Shown: piece after piece, positions 13,801 through 20,490 of the stretch
Layout: the number at the start of each line of letters is the position of its first letter
Numbering within the stretch: position 1 is the stretch's first letter
IMG/VR virus record: IMGVR_UViG_3300030090_001584
Span: 1 to 20,490 of that record
Length of the DNA: 20,490 bases
Origin: a virus
Strand: one strand, 5' to 3'
Made by a program: the position numbers and the translations under genes
The notes under the pieces: model-generated
What the model was told of the DNA's origin: nothing
Database searches by the model: none
The model's input: only the letters and a program-made list of their open reading frames with translations

Positions 13801-16800
13801 AATAGAGCCGCCAATGTACTTAGGTACGTCTATAGTAGAAAATAACATACAAGTTGGCTCTCATAGTAGTGTAAATGGAGGCGCTTATGATACTAGCACT
13901 ACAGCTACTACTACAGCTACAGATAAAGGATGGGATGGATATACTCCGCCTTATCTATTTAATCCAGGGTCTGGTTACTATGTTTACATTAATAGGTCAT
14001 GGCAAAATATGACAAATTATTCTGGTAGCAATTTTGAAGGATGGAGTGAGGCTGATGCAGAAAGTGCTTGGGGATTTCAAATACTTTCTCGCAATGAAGC
14101 TTTAAAAGGAAATCATAAAAATAGATTTAATAATTTTAGTAGCACAGCATTATCAGATAATGTCGAATCGTGGACAGGATGGAGTGGTGATAGTGACTAT
14201 AGTTTAAACGACCACGATTGGTTAGACCGCTGGTTACAACGAAGTAGATTTGAACTTCCTACAACCGATACTTTTAGAACTCCTTACAATACAATGCCTA
14301 GTAATATGCAAGCAATTTGTACGATGCATAAGATAGCAATATCAGATATGGGTGAAATTACTAGTATATTTCCTTTTGTTTTAAATAGTAATGTGGACAC
14401 TAGTAATCATTCAAATTATGATTTTTGTGCAGGATATTTATGCGCAACTAGCAGGCAAGGCACTCAAGGGTCTGGAGCTTTAGTTTTAAGGACTAATTTT
14501 GATTATATTTGGGATTTAATTTCTGATAAAAGTCAAGATAGTACTTACCATAGAGAAATGTGGCATAATGGTCTTTTAACTAGCCGTCTGCAATATGGTA
14601 ATGATGCTATGTTTGGAGGCACTGATACTTCTCAATCAGTAAATTATAGAGGAACCCATGGAGCAGAGGTTATAAACATATCTAATTTAGATACAGTATA
14701 CAATCCTAATGGCACTATAATTGATAATTTGCAGATGAAACAAGCTGGATTAGATAAATATGACAGTATAGTTACTGGAGCTCAACTTTTACTTGCTCCT
14801 TTTAATCCATTAGCAAATCACAGCAAAGATTCTCTTGCTAATGCAGATTATCATTGGTTTATTAATGCAAATGCACAGAATAGTTCTAGTATATATTTTG
14901 GAACTAATACTCATTCTTATCTTAGAGAAGAAGGCTCTACTTATACTGAAGATTTAAATAGCACTTTTTTTAGTGCATCTGATGCCGAAGGAGATAGTGG
15001 GCAATTATTTAGCGCATCTAATGATAGTGAAATACTTACTACATTAAATACTTATATTAATTTTACAAATTCTGAAGAAGGCACTGAAGGCAATTTAGAA
15101 GAAGGGACATATTATTATAAATTAGCGTATGAGTACGATAATCAATACGAATCTACCTTAACAAAAGAATCTGTAAGCCATCCTTTAACTGTATCTACAA
15201 CAGATGGAACTAAAAGATATGAATATATTAATGTAAATATTGCTATTCCAGAAGATATTGTCAATGCAATGTCAGATAGAATTACAGGAATTGTAGTATA
15301 TAGAAAATATGAAGGCGGAATAGATGTAGAGTATAGTAAAGTTGGCGTAATTAGTTTTGAAAGTAGCTGGATATACAATAGTGATTCAAAATCTTATAAT
15401 TTTACAATTCAAGATAAAGGAGTTTTACAAGCAACATATTTTGCCAATAATGGTATAGATGCAAGTATCGAAGACGCTTCATTAAACTACGGATTATCAT
15501 GTGCTCATCAAGGATATTTATTTGTATCTCGAGCTTCACACCCTGAATTAGGTAACGTCAAGCATTATATATTTAGGTCTCAACCTGATAATTTTTATGC
15601 ATTTAATTGGACAGAAGATTTTGTTATTATGCCAGAAACTCCAATTTGTATGACTAGTTTTAACAGTAGACTTTATGTGTGGGGTGAAAATAATTTATAC
15701 AAAATAGACCCTTACAGCTTGTTAGTAGAAGATAGTTATCAAGGATTTAGCGTGTCTAGCAAAGATTCTTTTGTTAAAACAGAATATGGTCTTTGTTTTA
15801 TAGATTCGAATAATGTTTATCTACATGATGGTAATAAACCAGTTACTATAGGCGACCCTATATTATACTCTTCTAATGATTCTGTTGTTTATAATACTAC
15901 TAATACAGATGGATTTATAAAATTAGAGCAAGGATATAGAGAGTTAATTCAATCTACATTAGCTAATGGTCACAAACCACATGTGTCATATTCTGGTAAA
16001 CACAATAGCTTTTTAATACACTTATCTAATTCAGCTGGAGAAGGAAAAGTATTTGCATTTAATGTAACAAAAAGAAGATGGGATTTATGGGATGCTCCAG
16101 CGCCACATGCTGTAACTTTTTCTAAAGATTCTGATATATTAATAGCAGATAACACTAATATACATAATTACTTAAAATTAGAATCTGATGAATGGGTAAA
16201 TTATAACAGAAGAAGTTGGGATTGGTTTAGTAAAGATATTAACTTTGGTGCCGATACTCAAGATAAAGTATTTAGAAGTATAAAATTCTTAGGTACTCCT
16301 AGCATATATAGTCTTGAAGATATTCCAATAGAATATGACTCAACTAATAAAAATGATATTGTATCTGTTCAAGCGTATGTAGATGGAGACTTAGTAAAGT
16401 TATTAGTCAAAGAACGATTTTATGAAACATTAAATTTAGGCGGAGTAAAACTTGAAGCTGATATAAATGCCGAGCAAACATCTCTTACTATGATAACTGA
16501 TATTAAGCCATATACTTCTTCTGGAGCAGATACTGCAGATAACACTAAAAGATATCAATCATTCATTAAAGAAGGCCATATAATTAAAGTAGATGATGAA
16601 TTAATGTTTGTTAGTACTTCTCTTAAAGTCGACACTGCAAGATATAATTATGTAGATGTGACTAGAGGTATTATGGGTACTACGGCAGCAAGTCATAGTG
16701 CAAATGCTTTAATATACGTTGTTTCTCCAGTATTAAAGTTTCCAGCAGGAACCAAAGGAAAGAATTTAAGTCTTAGATTACGCGGACAAAAAGGATACAT

Positions 16801-16843
16801 TGACTCTATAGGAGTAGTATATAAACCAAAAAGCATTAAATAA
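10862..16843 (+). CDS. Giant tail protein with nozzle-like C-terminal part
   Basis: A 1,993-residue protein. The N-terminus (RLIEINKFTGGIVSTPSATD, then SSNIDPQTSDGRLQG) has the form seen at the start of tail nozzle and packaged-DNA stabilisation proteins of the T7 gp12/P22 gp10 kind. Residues about 1395-1660 contain beta repeats that read like the propeller of that family (YYYKLAYEYDNQYES, CAHQGYLFVSRASHPELGNV, SRLYVWGENNLYKID, YGLCFIDSNNVYLHDG). Near residue 1900, IIKVDDELMFVST and VTRGIMGTTAASHS (about 1933-1946) form a motif pair common in phage tail proteins. Residues about 150-1390 are Asn/Ser/Tyr/Trp-rich with no domain I can name. The length is more than twice that of T7 gp12, so this central part may be an insertion forming an extended tail or a receptor-binding surface. 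The start overlaps the previous stop (TAATG). Tail location is likely; the exact role is inferred. Confidence 0.6.
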   Translation: MPKRLIEINKFTGGIVSTPSATDTDEQSAKYSSNIDPQTSDGRLQGIDKDKVLSTSGFASSSGITVQYVKEMITISDRISKDTTNLVIGKSASSTSNVIDTISIVENLYGNSISITDFPDIESDIGEFNFVSSDDRVHIGLGSGESKKPKVIMRPYGKSITGTKSTDYNVFDAELAPPSSEDFTGMFSEMMMFPIHGINTALAKDDTANGGADVLFPDYDFALPANNSSGTLHAYIAANSVKIGQILKLDSSHSHDFSDSALLNWKKYDYNQHSSGALANNDLFMYCGDTPEGAPILRFVGNYTSQTPAFAYAIKKDSSSLYKISLTTETDANAFQTGNIEISNGTSLIPIPRQTSRITSFDLLNKDRYSGDAISSISQCASPVIYNSIGLANAGTSPYVEDSNLFYKNGYMKILYRHGVFYVASLNSRDTIYRLNAIDFYELSSVGVQIEDMTLDFTRIPDQLHAEDGKGMIRRTIEDQLYNGEHDPKTHDVEGWSNIPSNASIIGMCETFDCGDINLIQTATEAVGGDIGTHEAYKITTVNQSRLTSGDIVRFAGMAIEDDTNISGHDNNDNFNIAEPYTVSVCDDGDAFWIDTASDTKVPKLSENNNRKAKWWNSKLWILYGKKSSSASFNSWDLFLYNTNTTEVSSGRLMYMADRTPPYQQARYHTVSRRIGNDNAKMWYPGQFAFIKNDQDPQGGSGTSEDLNGLGTAQVWNCGSDLSGAQYEGTAGDSNPCEWGIYDKAGRWASNGVERVTPTSTEDYSNKPIDWVGGYNGPGKGDITGNLIFGNNIGWSVDSPRQVMPTNNSLHPLVPYSALYNGNMAYPGHSSNYPTTFNEVSHESDVSNSKYHNRPKHAVTFIGKVKGDFIVQPGMLHRKGLGTSVYDYAQQDKLDMNRTFEVMGSDYERIKTYNNDYTLFTIDDYSGHRGSVKYEQGSNALNLTTPIEGDGSLTDGQYSVSIRAPKGGIELSRPNFGGPEIEPPMYLGTSIVENNIQVGSHSSVNGGAYDTSTTATTTATDKGWDGYTPPYLFNPGSGYYVYINRSWQNMTNYSGSNFEGWSEADAESAWGFQILSRNEALKGNHKNRFNNFSSTALSDNVESWTGWSGDSDYSLNDHDWLDRWLQRSRFELPTTDTFRTPYNTMPSNMQAICTMHKIAISDMGEITSIFPFVLNSNVDTSNHSNYDFCAGYLCATSRQGTQGSGALVLRTNFDYIWDLISDKSQDSTYHREMWHNGLLTSRLQYGNDAMFGGTDTSQSVNYRGTHGAEVINISNLDTVYNPNGTIIDNLQMKQAGLDKYDSIVTGAQLLLAPFNPLANHSKDSLANADYHWFINANAQNSSSIYFGTNTHSYLREEGSTYTEDLNSTFFSASDAEGDSGQLFSASNDSEILTTLNTYINFTNSEEGTEGNLEEGTYYYKLAYEYDNQYESTLTKESVSHPLTVSTTDGTKRYEYINVNIAIPEDIVNAMSDRITGIVVYRKYEGGIDVEYSKVGVISFESSWIYNSDSKSYNFTIQDKGVLQATYFANNGIDASIEDASLNYGLSCAHQGYLFVSRASHPELGNVKHYIFRSQPDNFYAFNWTEDFVIMPETPICMTSFNSRLYVWGENNLYKIDPYSLLVEDSYQGFSVSSKDSFVKTEYGLCFIDSNNVYLHDGNKPVTIGDPILYSSNDSVVYNTTNTDGFIKLEQGYRELIQSTLANGHKPHVSYSGKHNSFLIHLSNSAGEGKVFAFNVTKRRWDLWDAPAPHAVTFSKDSDILIADNTNIHNYLKLESDEWVNYNRRSWDWFSKDINFGADTQDKVFRSIKFLGTPSIYSLEDIPIEYDSTNKNDIVSVQAYVDGDLVKLLVKERFYETLNLGGVKLEADINAEQTSLTMITDIKPYTSSGADTADNTKRYQSFIKEGHIIKVDDELMFVSTSLKVDTARYNYVDVTRGIMGTTAASHSANALIYVVSPVLKFPAGTKGKNLSLRLRGQKGYIDSIGVVYKPKSIK

Positions 16844-19800
16844 TGGCTAAAAGACGCCTTACACGAAAGAAAGTTAATGACCCTATAGTAGATAATGCTT
16901 TACGAGATATCTACGATAAAATAGACGGTTTAATGCCTGAAACAGATGGCAAGCCATCTAAAAGACCCCCACGAGCAGGAGATACTCAAGTAGTAACAAC
17001 TGATGATGGTATTGTTACTGATATTATATATGACGGTAAACAATGGCTTGTCAATGTAAATGGAAACTTTCACCCTGCTGTTAATTCTAATGGATATAAT
17101 ACAGGAGAAGGCACTAAAGGTTGGAGTAAAAAACCTATTGCTGGGGAATCTGTTAAATATGATAGTAATGCTGCAGTCCCTATTGTTAATAAAAAAGGAC
17201 AAAATATTGACATTATTAACAACGATGGTAACTTAGCAATTGACTCTAATATAGTTATAGGAAAAGGTGACTCTGCAGGAAAGATTACATCTAAAGGCGA
17301 CCAAGACTTAATTTTAGATACAGGTAGTACAAATACAGGTAGTATTACTATTACAGATGGGGATAATGGGAATATTGCAATTAATGCTCATGGTACTGGT
17401 AAAATAAGTGTCGATGGAGATGTTGATTTATCGTCTGGGAGTAAATTTAAAATCAATGGAACAGATTTAGCAGCATCTGACATTGGAGGGATTACTACAG
17501 ACTCATCTGATACATTGACAAATAAAAACATAGATTCTGATAATAATACAATTACAAATATAGTTAATGCAGATATAAAATCTGGAGCTGCAATTGATAC
17601 TAACAAAATAAGTGGCAGTGTAACTGATATAGTTAGTAATGGGCTTGGCGATTTAGCTGTAAAAGATACTATTAATAATGATGATTGGTCAGGAACAAAA
17701 TTATCAAGTGGCAATATAGCAAGTGCTAATACATGGAACTCTAAAAATAGAATTTTTAAACAAGACGACCCGCCAACATCCTTAGCTGTTGGAGATATTT
17801 GGCTTGATACTAATGATGATAATAAATTATATGTAGCTGCAGCAGCAGGAGCTAATGAAATAGCAGCAGATGAATGGGTATTACATAAAACATACGCAGC
17901 TAAAACTGAAGCGTTAGCTAGTGCTGTTAATATAGGTGGAGTGTCTTTTGATGGAAGTATTAGTATAGATTTACCTGGAGTTAATACAACGGGCAATCAA
18001 AATACCAGTGGAACTGCAGCTAAAGCTACTGGTATTGATACAAACTCTAATGGATTTGTAAAAACTGGCAGTGGAGATGGAACTGTTTCTATTAGTGCAA
18101 ATGTAGATTTAACAAGTGATGTGACTGGGAATTTACCAGATGGAAATATAGCAAGTGCTACTACATGGAATGGTAAATTAGATAAAGCAGGAACAATAGC
18201 TAATGGTGATTTTGCTCAATTTGATTCAAATGGAGATTTAGCAGGTAAAGACGCGGATGAAACTAAGACAGCATTATCTTTACAAAATGTTACCAATGAA
18301 TCTAAAGCAACAATGTTTGCTGACCCTATATTTACTGGAACAAGTAAAATTAATAACAACGCTTCAAATACTATGAAATTTTATCCTGACGATACCGATG
18401 AAATTATGAAAGTTGATATTGTAGGAGGATTAAAAAGCACTGTATTAAGATTTATGTCAGGAGCTACTCCTCATTGGCAATGCGGCTTTGACCCTGAAGA
18501 TAGTGATGATATTTTTAAAATTAATGCAGGCACATCGTTAGCTGACCCTAGTGATTTTGAATTATCACAAGGTGGAAATTTAGTATTACAAGGTACGATA
18601 ACTCCTACTGGAATTGTTTTAGGTACACATACAATAAGTGATGTTGATGTTGGCTCTGAATTTAATGACGTAGATGACCATTTAATGTCTTCTGGTGCAA
18701 TTAAAGAAAAAATTGAAAGTTATAATTATCTATCGGGCACTATTGATATTTCATCTGGTACAAATTTAGTAGCTGGAACAAATATATCATTATCTGGTGA
18801 TACTTTAAATGTTGATGATGTATTTATTACAAATAATGCTGACGATATTATGCAAGGCACTTTAACTATAGATAAAAACTATGCATTAGATGCTACTACA
18901 ACTATAAATGGTTTAGATATTGATATTGATGAAACAGGGGCTATGGCAGCAACAAGAGTATTAACTACTCACGGAATTTTTATGGATATAGATAGTTCGT
19001 CTCCTACCCATGACTCTGGAAGTGGTATTAATACATTTGGAGCTAAATTTAATTTAACAACAAATACGACTACAGCTACAAGCGCTCAAACTGGTCTCCA
19101 TATGACAATATTAGGTGGAGATGCTGCTGAATCAACTGGTATGTATATAAATAATTTAGATGGTGGTACAGATATAAAGTTAGTGAGCTCTGCCGACACT
19201 GGTGATTATTGCAGTATATCGACTACTACGCATGGAGCTACTACAATATTTACTGACGATGATGATGGAAATGCTGGTAGTTTAACTTTAGATATTGATG
19301 GAGATATAATACTTGATTCTCATACAGGAATAACTCGTTTTAGAGATGGAGGCGATACTAATGATGCATTTCAAATAACGGTAGTTGGTGGCACAGGAGC
19401 AACTACATTAGAAACTCTTAGTGAAGCAACAGATGGACATTTAACATTAGATGTAGATGGAGATATAGAACTTAATGCTGATGGCGGAGACATAGTATTT
19501 AAAGACGATACTGCTCCATTAGCTACAATTAATTCTGATGGTTTAACTATTAGATATGATGGTAGTTCTCATGCTGTGTTAAACTCTGTTAATGGGGCTG
19601 GAGATTTTACTATTTCTACTGTAGGTAATATATTAGGTACAGGCGTAACTAATGAATTAACTTTAAAAAATGGAACAGGGGCAGATGACCAATATGCTGT
19701 ATTTGGGAATGGTAGTGAAGCCGTAGTATTAACAAGTAAAAGCACTCAAGATATAAGACTAAATACTAATTCAGGAACTAATTCTGGATTTATTCATATA

Positions 19801-20490
19801 ACAGATGGTTCAAATGGATTAATAACTATACAGCCAGATGGTACTGGAACTTTATTATTAGGAGCTACTGCAGGTTCTGTTCAATTTGCTACTAATACAT
19901 TTTTAGATGCTAACGGAAATTCATTATTTGGCACAGCTGTAGCTTCAAGTGCTGTTAATAATATAGAATTAGGAAATGCAGCTACGGGTAACCCTGCAAC
20001 ATTAAAAGCTACGGGAACAGATACCAATGTACCGCTTACAGTTTCTACTAAAGGTACAGGTAATATTACTTTAGATGGCGGTGGAGATATTGAGTTAAAT
20101 GCTGATGGTGGCAATATTACATTTAAAGATGATACTACAGATTTGCTTACAATACAAACTGATGAAATAAAAACAGAATCTCCTTTTAAAGTAAAAGAAT
20201 CAGCAGCTGCGGTATCTGATACAGCAGCATATGGTCAAATATGGATTAAGAATAGTGCACCAAACGAGCTTGCGTTTACAGATGATGCTGGCACTGATAT
20301 TATCGGTGTGGGCAAATATATGTATGATATTCAATACGTTGGGTATTACTCTACATCAGCTGCTGCATCATACCTCCCAATAAATGGATATATATTTGAA
20401 CAAACAAGTACGTCAGGAAGAAATGAATATATTGCTTTTGTAGCACCTTATAATGGGACATTAGAAAAAATTATGTGGAGAAGTGAAATT
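16843..20490 (+). CDS. Repetitive tail fibre protein (3' end outside window)
   Basis: An open frame of 1,216 codons that starts on the last base of the previous stop (TAATG) and has no stop before the window edge. The N-terminus is basic (MAKRRLTRKK) and may be the attachment region. Fibre motifs follow: SSDTLTNKNIDSDNNTITNI (about 221-240), DDPPTSLAVGDIWLDT (308-323), IGGVSFDG (364-371) with GVNTTGNQNTSGTAAKATG after it, and two copies of an LNADGG element near 877 and 1085. All are typical of beta-rich trimeric fibres. AYGQIWIKNSAPNELAFTDD and NEYIAFVAPYNGTLEKIM near the window end suggest a globular C-terminal domain beginning, probably receptor binding. No peptidase or lyase motif is visible so far. 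A fibre role is well supported by repeats and position after the tail protein; receptor specificity cannot be read. Confidence 0.78.
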   Translation, partial: MAKRRLTRKKVNDPIVDNALRDIYDKIDGLMPETDGKPSKRPPRAGDTQVVTTDDGIVTDIIYDGKQWLVNVNGNFHPAVNSNGYNTGEGTKGWSKKPIAGESVKYDSNAAVPIVNKKGQNIDIINNDGNLAIDSNIVIGKGDSAGKITSKGDQDLILDTGSTNTGSITITDGDNGNIAINAHGTGKISVDGDVDLSSGSKFKINGTDLAASDIGGITTDSSDTLTNKNIDSDNNTITNIVNADIKSGAAIDTNKISGSVTDIVSNGLGDLAVKDTINNDDWSGTKLSSGNIASANTWNSKNRIFKQDDPPTSLAVGDIWLDTNDDNKLYVAAAAGANEIAADEWVLHKTYAAKTEALASAVNIGGVSFDGSISIDLPGVNTTGNQNTSGTAAKATGIDTNSNGFVKTGSGDGTVSISANVDLTSDVTGNLPDGNIASATTWNGKLDKAGTIANGDFAQFDSNGDLAGKDADETKTALSLQNVTNESKATMFADPIFTGTSKINNNASNTMKFYPDDTDEIMKVDIVGGLKSTVLRFMSGATPHWQCGFDPEDSDDIFKINAGTSLADPSDFELSQGGNLVLQGTITPTGIVLGTHTISDVDVGSEFNDVDDHLMSSGAIKEKIESYNYLSGTIDISSGTNLVAGTNISLSGDTLNVDDVFITNNADDIMQGTLTIDKNYALDATTTINGLDIDIDETGAMAATRVLTTHGIFMDIDSSSPTHDSGSGINTFGAKFNLTTNTTTATSAQTGLHMTILGGDAAESTGMYINNLDGGTDIKLVSSADTGDYCSISTTTHGATTIFTDDDDGNAGSLTLDIDGDIILDSHTGITRFRDGGDTNDAFQITVVGGTGATTLETLSEATDGHLTLDVDGDIELNADGGDIVFKDDTAPLATINSDGLTIRYDGSSHAVLNSVNGAGDFTISTVGNILGTGVTNELTLKNGTGADDQYAVFGNGSEAVVLTSKSTQDIRLNTNSGTNSGFIHITDGSNGLITIQPDGTGTLLLGATAGSVQFATNTFLDANGNSLFGTAVASSAVNNIELGNAATGNPATLKATGTDTNVPLTVSTKGTGNITLDGGGDIELNADGGNITFKDDTTDLLTIQTDEIKTESPFKVKESAAAVSDTAAYGQIWIKNSAPNELAFTDDAGTDIIGVGKYMYDIQYVGYYSTSAAASYLPINGYIFEQTSTSGRNEYIAFVAPYNGTLEKIMWRSEI
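17710..17745 (+). repeat. Fibre repeat GNIASAxTW, copy 1
   Basis: Encodes GNIASANTWNSK. It matches a second copy 432 bases (144 codons) downstream at both DNA and protein level. Confidence 0.6.
18001..18036 (+). repeat. Nine-base inverted repeat within the fibre gene
   Basis: AATACCAGT (18001-18009) and ACTGGTATT (18028-18036) are perfect reverse complements separated by 18 bases, of which two more positions can pair (one as a wobble). It lies in the fibre segment encoding NTSGTAAKATG and may be chance. Confidence 0.4.
18142..18177 (+). repeat. Fibre repeat GNIASAxTW, copy 2
   Basis: Encodes GNIASATTWNGK, the second copy of the element at 17710. The central bases ATATAGCAAGTGCTA are identical in both. 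Confidence 0.6.
19441..19542 (+). repeat. Fibre repeat with LNADGG core, copy 1
   Basis: A 34-codon unit with the pattern LTLDVDGDIELNADGG followed by DIVFKDDT and ATINSDG. A diverged partial relative begins at 19282 (LTLDIDGDIILDSHTG). Confidence 0.65.
20065..20166 (+). repeat. Fibre repeat with LNADGG core, copy 2
   Basis: A 34-codon unit with the pattern ITLDGGGDIELNADGG followed by NITFKDDT and LTIQTDE. It lies 624 bases (208 codons) after copy 1 and is clearly similar at DNA level too, which suggests growth of the fibre by duplication. Confidence 0.65.

Noticed and set aside
16930-17202. 90-residue minus-strand open frame
   Set aside because: Shadow of the fibre N-terminal region with no supporting start signal.
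17388-17996. 202-residue open frame on the minus strand
   Set aside because: It lies entirely inside the fibre gene, has Leu/Ser/Val-rich shadow composition and no ribosome binding site, and all other genes are on the plus strand.
1-20490. tRNA, CRISPR array, insertion sequence, integrase or attachment site
   Set aside because: None of the expected structures, spaced repeats, transposase or recombinase motifs were found on reading both strands.

Overview
The window reads as part of an AT-rich tailed-phage genome (Caudoviricetes), or a prophage or assembled viral contig of one. Every supported gene is on the plus strand, genes are packed end to end with overlapping stops and starts, and the order portal, scaffold, major capsid protein, connector, tail, fibre is that of a virion morphogenesis module. 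The repeat-rich fibre sequences and the AT-rich composition resemble uncultured marine phages. That host-environment guess comes from memory of such sequences, not from a search. I see no tape-measure or tail-tube gene. The T7 gp11/P22 gp4-like adaptor and the gp12/gp10-like tail protein favour a short-tailed (podovirus-like) virion, but the window is only a slice and does not prove it. No integrase, repressor, replication gene, endolysin, tRNA or CRISPR array was seen.

Layout. 1-3472 is the head module: the C-terminus of the portal (cut by the window edge), a scaffold-like protein, the major capsid protein with its own leader, and a small beta-rich protein behind a perfect AGGAGGT ribosome binding site. 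A strong rho-independent terminator (3483-3519) closes it. 3533-5722 is an accessory cassette: a beta-rich structural protein, a LamG plus jelly-roll carbohydrate-binding protein, a small protein starting with TTG, a single-span membrane micro-protein and a 52-residue coiled-coil protein. 5712-7366 holds connector-type genes, including an adaptor that appears to be split into two reading frames at a TAATG junction (6669). 7375-8781 is a first fibre-like protein.

8811-10862 holds small genes between the two groups of tail genes: a membrane protein, a zinc-ribbon protein, a calcineurin-like metallophosphoesterase with all its metal motifs, a 54-residue membrane micro-protein, a holin-like protein ending in CxxC, and a short helical protein. 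10862-16843 is a 1,993-residue tail protein whose C-terminal part looks like a tail nozzle. 16843 to the window end is an unfinished open frame of 1,216 codons encoding a repetitive tail fibre.

How they fit together: the portal, scaffold and capsid protein build the procapsid; the connector genes and the giant tail protein close it and form the tail; the LamG/jelly-roll protein and the two fibre-like proteins are the likely surface-binding components. Small membrane proteins could serve lysis or DNA entry. Eight junctions have the form TAATG, so translational coupling is probably the main way that stoichiometry is set downstream of the terminator.
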